Source of the DNA: Desulfobacteraceae bacterium
GTDB lineage: Bacteria; Desulfobacterota; Desulfobacteria; Desulfobacterales; Desulfobacteraceae
Reading direction: 5' to 3'
Assembly (NCBI GenBank): GCA_024226935.1
Contig: JAAELK010000076.1
Coordinates: 1 to 63,689 of the forward strand
Length of the DNA stretch: 63,689 nt
A program made the translations under genes and the position numbers. Each line of letters opens with the position of its first letter. The first letter of the stretch is position 1. Under the pieces are notes generated by a model. The model was not told the origin of the DNA and did not search any database. It saw nothing but the letters and a program-made list of their open reading frames with translations. Below are positions 47,352-56,129 of the stretch, in pieces.

Positions 47352-48124
47352 TATTCTTTATTCCTCATTTCAGTAACCAATCCTGTGGCTGGCTTATATA
47401 TCTTTCTTGTCTGAATTTTCAAAGCCAGGGGCCGGGTCCTGAACTTGGGGACAGGTTTTATCTGCATCCCGATCAAACTGCCGCAAAAAGATTTTTGTAC
47501 CAAACCTATATTTTCAACATGGGCGGCCAGGGCTCCACCAATAAATGGGAACTGGGGAGTCGTCCGCCATTTCACAGGCACATGTCCCAGGATGGCAAAC
47601 AGGATCCGCCGCAGTTCCCAGATACTGAAAAAATGGGCATGGGTATAAATATTTTTGGAAAAAAAACTCTTAAACCGACGAAACATATTCTGGGGGGCAT
47701 ACCGATTCAATACCCCTATCACCACCCTGTCTTTTGCTACCCGGCAAGCCTCTTCAATGGCCTTGGCCGGTCTGTCGGTAAATTCCAGGCTGGTAAAAAG
47801 CAGGGCGGTATCAAAACAATTGTCATCAAAGGGAAGATCTTCTGCCAGTCCCCGGTGAAGATCCACCCTGGTGCCCAGACGCTGGTCTGCCAGATCCAGC
47901 ATATGGGGGGAAGGATCAATCCCTGTCAGGCTCAATCCTTTGTCCAAAAGAGGAGCAAGGCTGGCCCCCGTACCACAACCGATGTCTAAGATCCGCTGCC
48001 CTTTTTGGGGAGATAAAAGGTCCAGGATCAACTTGATTTCAAGCTCCAGGCAATGACGGTTTTTCCCCTTGTCAAGCCAGGAATCGTAGTTCCCTGCATC
48101 CTTTGAATCAAAGACATACCCCAT
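47351..48124 (-). CDS. Class I SAM-dependent methyltransferase
   Basis: 257 residues. The SAM-binding fold is clear: ILDIGCGTGASLAPLL (motif I, about 42-57), LTGIDPSPHMLDLA (II), DLPFDDNCFDTALLFTSLEF (IV). The C-terminal third is basic. The acceptor cannot be read from the sequence. Its place beside UbiA and UbiX makes a quinone-ring methyltransferase tempting, but it lacks obvious UbiE/MenG diagnostic motifs. Begins 2 bases after the CooC-like ATPase. Confidence 0.82.
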   Translation of the reverse strand: MGYVFDSKDAGNYDSWLDKGKNRHCLELEIKLILDLLSPQKGQRILDIGCGTGASLAPLLDKGLSLTGIDPSPHMLDLADQRLGTRVDLHRGLAEDLPFDDNCFDTALLFTSLEFTDRPAKAIEEACRVAKDRVVIGVLNRYAPQNMFRRFKSFFSKNIYTHAHFFSIWELRRILFAILGHVPVKWRTTPQFPFIGGALAAHVENIGLVQKSFCGSLIGMQIKPVPKFRTRPLALKIQTRKIYKPATGLVTEMRNKE

Positions 48125-48126
48125 TT

Positions 48127-48891
48127 TTACTCAATGACCTCCTGCACTTTTCTCATCATATCTTCAACCGCCTTCACAGCCTTTGAATCATCGCCAAGTT
48201 CCAGCAGAGAACGCTGGGCCATATCAAATTCAAGCAGATTGTCATCTTCAGGGATTGTACACAAAATAGGAACCCCAATCCGCTCCACTTCATCCAGGAA
48301 TGCCTGGCTCAATTTTTCCGGAGCCCTATTAACTATGAGCCCCTTGTGTTTGATATCCAGTTTAAGATCGCCCAACATTTCATTGATACGACCCACGGCC
48401 CTAAGCCCTCTGAGGGCATAATCTGTAACCATGAGAAGAATATCCACACGGCCACTGGTCCTGCGGCTCAAATGCTCCATCCCGGCTTCATTGTCCACTA
48501 AAAGATATTTATAATTTTTTTCCAGTTCATCTGCAAACCGGTTTAAAATATTATTGACCATGCAATAACAACCCTGGCCCTCCTGGCGCCCCATGACCAG
48601 GAGATCAAAATCCTTTTGCTCGATGAGTACCTGATTCATAAGCATCTCAAGGTAGTTAATCTTATCCATACCCGAAGGAACACCCTGGGGATCTTTCATA
48701 AAAGTTTCCCGGATATCCCCCACTGTTTTTTCTATTTCAAGCCCCAGGGTCTCTCCCAAATTACTGTTGGGATCTGCATCAATAGCAAGAAGGGGGTCCT
48801 TTTGCAGTTTTACGAAATATCTTGTCACCAATGCAGAAACGGTTGTTTTTCCCACACCGCCCTTACCGGCCATAGCAATCACTTTACTCAT
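48127..48891 (-). CDS. CooC-like P-loop ATPase for metallocentre maturation
   Basis: 254 residues from ATG 48891 (after ttggag). MinD/NifH-type deviant Walker A GKGGVGKTT at 10-18, IDADPNSNLGETLG, a CxC pair in QEGQGCYCMVN (C108, C110) as in CooC, and DNEAGMEHLSRRT switch II. CooC inserts nickel into CO dehydrogenase; no CODH genes are in the window. It heads a five-to-six gene operon with methyltransferase, radical SAM, UbiA, UbiX and the CCA enzyme. Confidence 0.9.
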   Translation of the reverse strand: MSKVIAMAGKGGVGKTTVSALVTRYFVKLQKDPLLAIDADPNSNLGETLGLEIEKTVGDIRETFMKDPQGVPSGMDKINYLEMLMNQVLIEQKDFDLLVMGRQEGQGCYCMVNNILNRFADELEKNYKYLLVDNEAGMEHLSRRTSGRVDILLMVTDYALRGLRAVGRINEMLGDLKLDIKHKGLIVNRAPEKLSQAFLDEVERIGVPILCTIPEDDNLLEFDMAQRSLLELGDDSKAVKAVEDMMRKVQEVIE

Positions 48892-49280
48892 ATTCACTCC
48901 AAAGTTCGGGTTAATTTCATGTTTAAATAACATAACTCAATCTTTGGGAAAAGCAATTAAATCTACGGAAAAATCAACTTTGCTCCAAAATATTTTAGCC
49001 CCTCAATTGTAGCAGGGATTAAACTTTCAAACTTTTGTGCCCGGACAAGAAAAATAATCCTATTGGATGATTTTTCTACAACACCCTTTTTCTGGACTTT
49101 AAGTTAAACAGCCGATTTATGAATATAAAAAATTTTTAGTATTATATGGATATGATACTAAAAATAGAATAAAAATAAAGTGATTTATGAAAAATTTTAT
49201 GCGAGAATATACAAGTTAAAAGCTGCGATCTCCATAAAATATAATTGAAACAAAGTATCTATTCCAAAGGGTAAAAAATT
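48892..49280. other. Divergent intergenic region with an inverted repeat
   Basis: About 390 AT-rich bases between the CooC-like gene and the DUF202-like gene. No gene is seen. A 10-bp inverted repeat with a 12-base spacer lies at 49133-49164 (TTTTTAGTAT / ATACTAAAAA) and may be an operator or part of a promoter. Confidence 0.5.
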
Positions 49281-49613
49281 TTGACCCAAGATACCAACCA
49301 AATTAATTCAATAGCGATCAATGAAGTGCAACTTATCCTAGCGGAAAAACGCACATCCCTGGCCATGATGCGGACAGGCATAGCAGTTCTGGCATTGCCA
49401 CTGTCGATTACGGGCCTGCTGATAGCTACTTCAAGACTTTATAATGTCTTCCATGTTTTACACTTTCTTATTCCATTGGGAATATTCAGCCTTGCCTTAA
49501 TTCTTTTTGGGGTTTACCTGATTGGGCACTCAATAATTCAAATACGCTTTTATGAACGCCTTATTCATAAAATCAAACTAAAACATAGTGCAATTGGAGA
49601 GTTTATTGAATAA
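49281..49613 (+). CDS. Small DUF202-like membrane protein
   Basis: 110 residues from TTG 49281, no ATG being available at a sensible place. LAEKRTSLAMMRTGIAVLALP is a DUF202-type signature at the first of two or three membrane helices (about 35-55 and 62-88). A basic tail follows. The role of DUF202 proteins is unknown. The ribosome site is weak (aaaggg, 10 bases upstream). Confidence 0.6.
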   Translation: MTQDTNQINSIAINEVQLILAEKRTSLAMMRTGIAVLALPLSITGLLIATSRLYNVFHVLHFLIPLGIFSLALILFGVYLIGHSIIQIRFYERLIHKIKLKHSAIGEFIE

Positions 49614-49727
49614 CGGCCATGGGCCGCCAGGCAAGTTCCATCAACTCCTTTTATTGTCGAAAATATTTTGACCATCCAAAGAACTGCGCAAAAATAATAA
49701 AATTAAATTTATTTAATCCCGGGGCAG

Positions 49728-49756
49728 TTGACGAATCCAAATCCCGGGTGTAATAC
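49728..49756 (+). promoter_or_regulatory. Promoter of the TauE/SafE-like exporter gene
   Basis: TTGACG at 49728-49733 and TAATAC at 49751-49756 with a 17-base spacer. A short hairpin with a T-run (49786-49808) follows in the leader and might attenuate transcription. Confidence 0.5.
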
Positions 49757-49842
49757 AATTGCTGCTGTTATTATTTTTATATATGCCGGGGAAAATTCCG
49801 GTTTTTTTAAAAAACAATTAAAACTTTTAGGAGTACCAAATA

Positions 49843-50640
49843 ATGCTGACCATGCTTATCACCTATCTCGGAGTAGGAGCTGTTGCCGGCCTGCTGGCGG
49901 GTCTTCTTGGAATCGGAGGCGGTCTTGTCATCGTTCCCATGCTGATCTATATCCTGGGCGCCCATGGAGTACCACAAGAATTGGTGATGCATATGGCCAT
50001 TGGAACCTCCATGGCCAGTATAATGTTTACATCGGTGTCCAGTTTCATGGCCCACCACAAAAGGGGAGCTGTCCGGTGGGAACTGGTCCGGCGCATCGTC
50101 ATCGGCATATTAACCGGCAGCTTTATAGGATCATGTTTTGCATCGGCCATGTCCACAAAATTTTTAAAGGGATTTTTCTTTATTTTTCTATATGTGGTTG
50201 CAACCAATATGCTCTTAAACAAAAAGCCAAAGCCTTCCAGGGAGTTACCCGGTCGCCTCGGCACATTTTCCGTGGGAAATATCATCGGTGGGATATCAAG
50301 CATCGTGGGCACCGGCGGGGGAACCATGAATGTTCCCTTCATGGCTTGGTGCAATGTACCGATCCACCAGGCCATCGGCACATCCGCCGCCATTGGCCTA
50401 CCCATTGCCCTGGCCAGCACCATAGGATATATTGTCAATGGCCTGGGAGTTGATTCTCTGCCTGCCTATTCCATCGGCTATATCAGCCTGCCCGCTCTTT
50501 CAGGCATTGTCCTGGCAAGCGTACTGACAGCCCCCCTGGGTGTCAAACTGGCCCACAGCCTGCCCGTGGGCAAACTCAAGAAAATTTTTGCCGTGCTGCT
50601 CTACGTGGTTGGCACCAAAATATTGATAGGGCTGATCTGA
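49843..50640 (+). CDS. TauE/SafE family sulfite/anion exporter
   Basis: 265 residues with about eight hydrophobic helices in two repeated halves. Family hallmarks are AGLLAGLLGIGGGLVIVPML at the start and GGISSIVGTGGGTMNVPFM at the second half. These proteins move sulfite, organosulfonates or similar anions across the inner membrane. In a sulfate reducer, a sulfur-compound role is plausible but unproven. Start ATG 49843 follows aggag. Transcribed alone; converges with the FKBP gene. Confidence 0.88.
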   Translation: MLTMLITYLGVGAVAGLLAGLLGIGGGLVIVPMLIYILGAHGVPQELVMHMAIGTSMASIMFTSVSSFMAHHKRGAVRWELVRRIVIGILTGSFIGSCFASAMSTKFLKGFFFIFLYVVATNMLLNKKPKPSRELPGRLGTFSVGNIIGGISSIVGTGGGTMNVPFMAWCNVPIHQAIGTSAAIGLPIALASTIGYIVNGLGVDSLPAYSIGYISLPALSGIVLASVLTAPLGVKLAHSLPVGKLKKIFAVLLYVVGTKILIGLI

Positions 50641-50719
50641 TAAAAAGGCAGCAACAAAAAAATCAAAGCTGCCGGCTGCTCCCGGGCAGTCGGCGATATT
50701 CAACTTAAACTGCCCCTTA

Positions 50720-50755
50720 AAAAAAAGTTCCCACCGGAAAAAAACCCGGTGGGAA
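50720..50755 (-). terminator. Intrinsic terminator between the exporter and FKBP genes
   Basis: A 10-bp stem (TTCCCACCGG 50728-50737 / CCGGTGGGAA 50746-50755). On the minus strand it is followed by a run of T residues, serving the FKBP gene. It may also stop plus-strand transcripts less efficiently. Confidence 0.8.
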
Positions 50756-50782
50756 ATAAATAGGGGGTAACTAAATAGTAGA

Positions 50783-51346
50783 TCAGCAGCCGCAGCCGCA
50801 ACCACCCTTTGAATCAGACCCGCAGTCACCCTTTGACTCGGACCCACAGTCATCCTTTGAATCTGACCCGCACCCACCATGGGATTCACATCCGCAACCT
50901 TGGGCTGGAGGGGTCAAACCGGTTTCACTAATGGCAATATCAAATATCAAAGTTTTGCCAGCAAGGGGATGGTTGATATCCATTTTAACCGATTCCTCAC
51001 CAATCTGTGCAACCATGGCCGGAACCGGACGACCGTTAGGGTCCTGAAGTTCAAGTTGCAGACCCTCAGCCAGGGGGATCTCTTCTGGAAAATGTTGCCG
51101 GGGAACATCCACAAAAGCTTCTTCATTTCTCGGGCCATACCCTTCTTCGGGCAGAATCGTTATAGTTTTGGATTCCCCTTTTTCCATTCCAATGACAGCG
51201 GTATCAAACCCTTTTATCAGCATTCCTGTTCCAACGGTAAAAGTCAGGGGTGCCTTGCCCTCGGATGTATCAAAAACTGTTCCGTCTTCATGCTTACCCG
51301 TATAATCTACGGCAATAGTATCCCCTGCTTGTATCATTTCACCCAT
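50783..51346 (-). CDS. SlyD-type FKBP peptidyl-prolyl isomerase with Cys-rich repeat tail
   Basis: 187 residues. N-terminal FKBP (AVDYTGKHEDGTVFDTS), an inserted IF chaperone domain (VPRQHFPEEIPLAEGL to VDINHPLAGKTLIFD), then back to FKBP; this layout is SlyD. The tail after about 145 is low-complexity: three 8-residue units of the type GSDSKDDC plus flanking CGC groups, with nine cysteines. SlyD tails bind nickel and other metals; here Cys replaces the usual His. Possible links to the Ni transporter and CooC-like protein are inference. Start ATG 51346 follows ggaagagag. Confidence 0.9.
   Translation of the reverse strand: MGEMIQAGDTIAVDYTGKHEDGTVFDTSEGKAPLTFTVGTGMLIKGFDTAVIGMEKGESKTITILPEEGYGPRNEEAFVDVPRQHFPEEIPLAEGLQLELQDPNGRPVPAMVAQIGEESVKMDINHPLAGKTLIFDIAISETGLTPPAQGCGCESHGGCGSDSKDDCGSESKGDCGSDSKGGCGCGC
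50798..50869 (-). repeat. 24-bp coding tandem repeats in the SlyD tail
   Basis: Three 24-base units encode GSDSKDDC, GSESKGDC and GSDSKGGC. Near-identity of the units on the DNA suggests recent slippage-type expansion. Confidence 0.88.
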
Positions 51347-51659
51347 ACTCTCTTCCTTCCAGGACCGATATCACAGCCCCGACATTCAACCGACCCATAT
51401 TCGGGCATTCAACCCAACTTACTGCCGGTAATTTAAAATAATATCCGTTAACGGATATGACAAACTAATTAGAAACTAAGGTAATCCACAAATGATGATT
51501 GTCCAATATTTTCATTATTTTTCTTTCTGGTATCTTAAAAGAATGGTATAAATCCCGGGTATATCCCCGGGATTATCCACGCCATTTGGGTGATTGCCAA
51601 GGATAAATAGCATAAGTTACCCTTGGCAATTTAAAGATATTTCCAAAAAAAGGATATCC
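51347..51659. other. Intergenic region with two hairpins
   Basis: About 310 bases between the FKBP start and the dehydrogenase stop. Two strong hairpins occur: AATCCCGGG/CCCGGGATT (51551-51574) and ATTGCCAAGG/CCTTGGCAAT (51593-51630). Either may end the dehydrogenase transcript, though neither has a clear T-run. The FKBP promoter should lie near 51400-51500 but I cannot place it. Confidence 0.55.
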
Positions 51660-53288
51660 CTATTCTGCCATGAAAGGATATTGATGTGTGCTGGCCGGCA
51701 CAAAGGTCTCCTTAATAGTTCGAGGAGAGGTCCAACGCAAGAGATTAAGCAGACTGCCAGCCTTATCGTTGGTACCACTTTTTCGCCCCCCGCCAAAGGG
51801 TTGCTGACCCACAACAGCTCCGGTGGGCTTATCATTGATATAAAAATTACCCGCAGAATGGGTCAAACGTCGGGTCATATGGGCGATGGCCTGCCTGTCC
51901 TGGGCAAAAATAGCTCCGGTCAATGCGTAGGCCGAAGTATTGTCCACAAGTTCCAGGGCAAGATCAAGATCTGTGTCCTCATACACATAAACCGTCAACA
52001 CCGGACCAAAAATTTCCTCTACCATGGATTCATAAAAAGGATCTTGAGCCAGAATAACTGTGGGCTCAACAAAATACCCACGGGACTTATCCCGGTTTCC
52101 CCCGGCAAGGATATCAGCCCTATCCGAATCTTGAGCCCGACTGATAAACCCATCGATGGTATCAAAAGCCTTTTCATCGATCACAGCATTTAAAAAAGGC
52201 TCAAATGACAAGACACTACCGGTTTTGATGTCTGATAATTGTGTTGTCAATTTTTCTTGGAAAACACTCCATCGAGATTGGGGAACATAGAGCCTGGAAC
52301 AGGCAGAACATTTTTGTCCCTGATATTCAAAGGCACCGCGAATAGCGCCAGTTACCACTGAATCCATATCAGCCGACGGATGCATGAAGATATAGTCCTT
52401 GCCTCCTGTCTCCCCCACAACACGGGGATAGGATTTATACTGGGCTATGTTTTCACCGGTTTTTTGCCATAATGTCTGGAACACTGATGTGGAACCGGTA
52501 AAATGAATACCGGCAAGATCTTTATGATCCAGAACAATATTGCCTGTCTTTGAACCCTTGCCCGGTATAAAATTAATCACCCCGTCGGGCAATCCTGCCT
52601 CTTTAAAAATCTCCATCAGATAAAACCCAGAAAGAACTGCCGTGGACGCAGGTTTCCAAACGATGGTATTGCCCATCATGGCAGGAGCCGTACACAAATT
52701 TCCGGCAATGGCAGTAAAATTAAAAGGAGTCAAGGCAAAGACAAAACCTTCCAGGGGACGATATTCACTCCTGTTCCAGATTCCTTTGTCGGAAAGTGGT
52801 TGACCCCCATAGATCTCTTCCATGAAACCTACATTGAATCTTAAAAAATCCACCAACTCACAGGTGGCATCAATTTCGGCCTGGAGGGCATTTTTGGACT
52901 GATTAAGCATGGTAGCGGCATTGATAAGATAGGTATATTTCTGGGAAATCAAATCTGCGGCCTTAAGAAAAATAGCAGCCCGATCCTGCCAATCCATGGC
53001 TTCCCAGGCCGGCTTAGCTGCCAGAGCCGCCTCAATGGCCAGATGTATTTGCTCATCACCGGCCTTACTATAAGTACCAAGAATATGACTATGGTCATGG
53101 GGACATCTGGCAACCCCGGTATCTCTAGTATGAATCTTCTTACCATTTATGACCAAAGGAATTTCCAGGGTCAGTTCCATCTGTCGGGTCAACTCTTTTT
53201 GAAGAAGTTCCCTTTCTAAACTTCCCGGAAGAAAGTTTTTGATGGGCTCGTTATAAGCTTGTGGTATTTTAAATATGCTGTTGTTCAT
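51660..53288 (-). CDS. L-glutamate gamma-semialdehyde dehydrogenase (P5C dehydrogenase type)
   Basis: 542 residues of the ALDH superfamily, close to the stand-alone PruA/ALDH4 type. Visible are ALTPFNFTAIAGNLCTAPAM (NAD-binding), FTGSTSVFQTLW, VVGETGGKDYIFMHPSAD with the catalytic Glu, EYQGQKCSACSRLYVP with the catalytic Cys, and EIFGPVLTVYVYED. It oxidises glutamate semialdehyde to glutamate in proline/arginine breakdown. It follows the ALDH7-type gene by 22 bp, forming one operon controlled by the divergent LysR gene. Confidence 0.88.
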   Translation of the reverse strand: MNNSIFKIPQAYNEPIKNFLPGSLERELLQKELTRQMELTLEIPLVINGKKIHTRDTGVARCPHDHSHILGTYSKAGDEQIHLAIEAALAAKPAWEAMDWQDRAAIFLKAADLISQKYTYLINAATMLNQSKNALQAEIDATCELVDFLRFNVGFMEEIYGGQPLSDKGIWNRSEYRPLEGFVFALTPFNFTAIAGNLCTAPAMMGNTIVWKPASTAVLSGFYLMEIFKEAGLPDGVINFIPGKGSKTGNIVLDHKDLAGIHFTGSTSVFQTLWQKTGENIAQYKSYPRVVGETGGKDYIFMHPSADMDSVVTGAIRGAFEYQGQKCSACSRLYVPQSRWSVFQEKLTTQLSDIKTGSVLSFEPFLNAVIDEKAFDTIDGFISRAQDSDRADILAGGNRDKSRGYFVEPTVILAQDPFYESMVEEIFGPVLTVYVYEDTDLDLALELVDNTSAYALTGAIFAQDRQAIAHMTRRLTHSAGNFYINDKPTGAVVGQQPFGGGRKSGTNDKAGSLLNLLRWTSPRTIKETFVPASTHQYPFMAE

Positions 53289-53310
53289 TATTTTTCTCCA
53301 ATAATACTTA

Positions 53311-54864
53311 TCATAGATTGATATTAAATTTTATACCCTGGGCCAGGGGAAGCTCACCACCCCAATTTATGGTATTGGTCTGGCGCCTCATATAAACCTT
53401 CCAGGCATCGGATCCAGATTCACGTCCTCCGCCGGTCTCTTTTTCCCCGCCGAAGGCTCCGCCAATCTCGGCTCCTGAAGTGCCGATATTAACATTTGCA
53501 ATGCCGCAATCCGATCCTCTATGGGATAAAAACTGCTCCTGATAATGAATGGAATCTGTAAAAATTGCACTGGAAAGCCCCTGGGGCACTTGATTATGAA
53601 GTTCAAGGGCCTGATCCATATGATCATAGTCCATAATATAAAGAATAGGAGCAAAAGTCTCCTGCTGAACGATGGGATAATGATTTTTTGCAGCCACAAT
53701 GGCCGGGAGAACGTAGGACCCTGCTTCAAAACCTTCTATGCTGACAGATCCACCTCCATAAAGAATCTTGCCTCCCTGTTCCAGGGCGGCTGCAAGAGCC
53801 CGGTCCATATCTCCAACGGCTCCTTCATCAATGAGGGGACCCATCAAAGTTTTTTCATCCATGGGGTTACCGATCTGAACCTGCTTATAGGCATCGATCA
53901 GTCTTTCGATAAAAAGATCGCGAACAGAAGACTGGACAATGATCCGCCGGGTGGAGGTACATCGCTGCCCGGCAGTACCCACCGCCCCGAAAAGAGTGGC
54001 CCTGATGGCCATATCCATATCGGCTTTTTCAGTAACTATAATAGCATTATTTCCCCCCAATTCCAGCAGACTACGCCCCAGTCGCTCTCCCACAATGGCA
54101 CCCACTTTTTTGCCCATTGAAGTACTGCCCGTGGCGGAAATCAAAGGAATCCTGGAATCATTGAGCATGGGTTCTCCCACATCCTGCCTGCTACCGATAA
54201 TCAGATTAAAGACACCCTGGGCTCCAAATTCATCCACCACCGGTGCAATGATGTTCTGGATGGCAATGGCGGTCAATGGGGTTTTTGAGCTGGGTTTAAA
54301 CAGGCAGACATCTCCACATACCGCTGCAATCAGGGCATTCCATGCCCATACTGCACAGGGGAAATTAAAGGCAGTGATAATCCCTACAACTCCCAGGGGA
54401 TGCCATTGTTCATACATTCTATGCATGGGCCGTTCACTGGGCATGGTCAACCCATAGAGCTGACGACTTAAGCCAACGGCAAAATCGGCAACATCAATCA
54501 TCTCCTGGACCTCTCCCAATCCTTCTGCCTTAATTTTCCCGGTTTCAAGACTAATCAAAGCACCCAGAGCCTCTTTTTTTTCCCTCAGGCAATTACCGAT
54601 TTGTCGAACCATTTCTCCCCTTTTGGGAGCCGGCATCATTCGAAAGGATTCAAATGCCTTTACCGCCTTTTCCATAAGGATATCATAGTCCCCGCGATCG
54701 GCCAGAGCAACTTTTGCAATGGGTTGACCATCTATGGGAGAGTAACTGACAAGCTCATTACCACAGGTTTTGACCCAACCATCGAGTCCCCCGGTTGTAG
54801 CTGCGTTATTCATCTCTTTTATACCAAGGGTTTGTAATATATCTGCTATTTTTTCTTTTTCCAT
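53311..54864 (-). CDS. ALDH7-type aldehyde dehydrogenase (alpha-aminoadipate semialdehyde type)
   Basis: 517 residues. ALDH7/antiquitin-like features are QWHPLGVVGIITAFNFPCAV, ALIAAVCGDVCLFKPS, SATGSTSMGKKVGAIVGERL, LLELGGNNAI (catalytic Glu) and GTAGQRCTSTRR (catalytic Cys). The family oxidises alpha-aminoadipate semialdehyde in lysine breakdown. Paired here with a P5C-type dehydrogenase, the operon may handle lysine- or proline-derived semialdehydes. First gene of the operon; start ATG 54864 after a divergent promoter region. Confidence 0.87.
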   Translation of the reverse strand: MEKEKIADILQTLGIKEMNNAATTGGLDGWVKTCGNELVSYSPIDGQPIAKVALADRGDYDILMEKAVKAFESFRMMPAPKRGEMVRQIGNCLREKKEALGALISLETGKIKAEGLGEVQEMIDVADFAVGLSRQLYGLTMPSERPMHRMYEQWHPLGVVGIITAFNFPCAVWAWNALIAAVCGDVCLFKPSSKTPLTAIAIQNIIAPVVDEFGAQGVFNLIIGSRQDVGEPMLNDSRIPLISATGSTSMGKKVGAIVGERLGRSLLELGGNNAIIVTEKADMDMAIRATLFGAVGTAGQRCTSTRRIIVQSSVRDLFIERLIDAYKQVQIGNPMDEKTLMGPLIDEGAVGDMDRALAAALEQGGKILYGGGSVSIEGFEAGSYVLPAIVAAKNHYPIVQQETFAPILYIMDYDHMDQALELHNQVPQGLSSAIFTDSIHYQEQFLSHRGSDCGIANVNIGTSGAEIGGAFGGEKETGGGRESGSDAWKVYMRRQTNTINWGGELPLAQGIKFNINL

Positions 54865-54942
54865 GGAATGCCCTCTATTTGATCTAATTTTTTAAAAAAA
54901 CACTTATATCTTGTATAATAAACACTTAACATATAAAGTAAA

Positions 54943-54970
54943 ATTCATATAATTTATAATTATTATGAAT
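54943..54970. promoter_or_regulatory. Dyad in the ALDH/LysR divergent promoter region
   Basis: Perfect hexamer arms ATTCAT (54943-54948) and ATGAAT (54965-54970) enclose 16 AT bases in the 128-bp gap between the LysR gene and the dehydrogenase operon. On the minus strand a TTTACT/ATTATA promoter (17-base spacer, about 54919-54942) abuts it. This arrangement suits LysR activation of the dehydrogenases. Confidence 0.55.
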
Positions 54971-54992
54971 TATTTTCATATACAGGAAAGCC

Positions 54993-55889
54993 ATGGACCT
55001 CTATCATCTGAAAACTTTTTTCTTCCTGGCAAAGGTGAAAAACTTCACCAAAGCCGCCAAGCTCTTGTTTGTCACCCAGTCGGCGGTGAGCCATGCCATC
55101 AAAAAGTTGGAAACTTCCGTTGATACCCCTTTGTTTAAACGAAAAGGCAAATCCCTGACCCTGACCGATGCCGGACTGACCCTGTTTGCTTCCTGTGAAA
55201 AAATATTTTATGAAATTGAACGGGCAGACCAGGATATCGCCCGGTTCAAAAAAGAAGCCAAAATCCGTATCCGCATCGGTAGTACCGTGGAGTTTGGCAC
55301 CAGTATCCTGATCAAACATATCAAGGCTTTTCTGGATACCCACCCGGATATTCTTCTGGACTTTTTTTTTTCCCATCACCTTGAAACACCCCTGATTCAA
55401 GATGAGGTGGACCTGATCATCGATTGCAAAAACCATACAGTGCCGAACCTGGAAAAAATTTATCTTTTCCAAGAGCAATATATTACCATTGCCTCCCCCA
55501 AATTTATCACAGAGCACAAAATTCAATCGGTGGAAGACCTTGAACAAATCAACATCCTGTCCAACGATAAACACCTGGAATGGTGGCAAAATTTTATCAT
55601 GGCCATTCCTGAAAAAAAACAAAGTTGCCTGAAAAACGTAGTCGAGATCAACCATATCCGTGGCATTATTAATGGTGCCATTTCAGGACTTGGGGTTGGA
55701 TTTGTTCCCAAATATACCGTTTTGCAGGAACTTGCGCAAAAAGTGCTGATAGATCCCTTCCCCTGGATCAAGCCAGGAGCAGATCATTTTAATATTTTTA
55801 TAAAAAAAGAAAAGCTTGAATTCAAAAAGAATAAAGCCCTGGTTGAATACCTTACCCTGCTTACACCCTCTGAATTTGGTGTTGATTAA
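54993..55889 (+). CDS. LysR family transcriptional regulator
   Basis: 298 residues. N-terminal winged helix-turn-helix (MDLYHLKTFFFLAKVKNFTK, AAKLLFVTQSAVSHAIKKLE), a linker helix, then a periplasmic-binding-like effector domain (about 90-295). It is divergent from the two dehydrogenase genes with a dyad between, the classic layout for LysR control of the neighbouring operon. The effector is probably a semialdehyde, amino acid or related compound (inference). Start ATG 54993 follows caggaaa. Confidence 0.92.
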   Translation: MDLYHLKTFFFLAKVKNFTKAAKLLFVTQSAVSHAIKKLETSVDTPLFKRKGKSLTLTDAGLTLFASCEKIFYEIERADQDIARFKKEAKIRIRIGSTVEFGTSILIKHIKAFLDTHPDILLDFFFSHHLETPLIQDEVDLIIDCKNHTVPNLEKIYLFQEQYITIASPKFITEHKIQSVEDLEQINILSNDKHLEWWQNFIMAIPEKKQSCLKNVVEINHIRGIINGAISGLGVGFVPKYTVLQELAQKVLIDPFPWIKPGADHFNIFIKKEKLEFKKNKALVEYLTLLTPSEFGVD

Positions 55890-55957
55890 ACCGGGGGAAA
55901 ATGACAGAATCAGAGCCTGATTTTTATTCCACCTCGGGGATTCAAACAAATATATTT

Positions 55958-56102
55958 AGTGACTGACCGAAAACTCGTTCTTGGATGAAAACTTGCCAAT
56001 ATGCAAGGCGCAAGAAAGTTTGAACCCGGAGTGTACTATTGTACATGAGGATTCAAACTTTTGCAGCAACGCGGCAGATGGGTGAGTTTTCGTTCAAGCA
56101 CT
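55958..56102. repeat. Full-length palindromic MITE-like repeat
   Basis: About 145 bases that fold into one long imperfect hairpin. Ends are inverted repeats (AGTGACTGACCGAAAACTC at left, reverse complement AGTGCTTGAACGAAAACTC at right). Inner arms include AAAGTTTGAA / TTCAAACTTT around a central TGTAC-TATT-GTACA. ATTT-type bases flank both ends. It encodes nothing. A half copy lies at 34608-34666, so it is dispersed. It resembles intergenic miniature inverted-repeat elements. Confidence 0.88.
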
Positions 56103-56129
56103 ATTTAATGATAAACATATAGGATTAAC

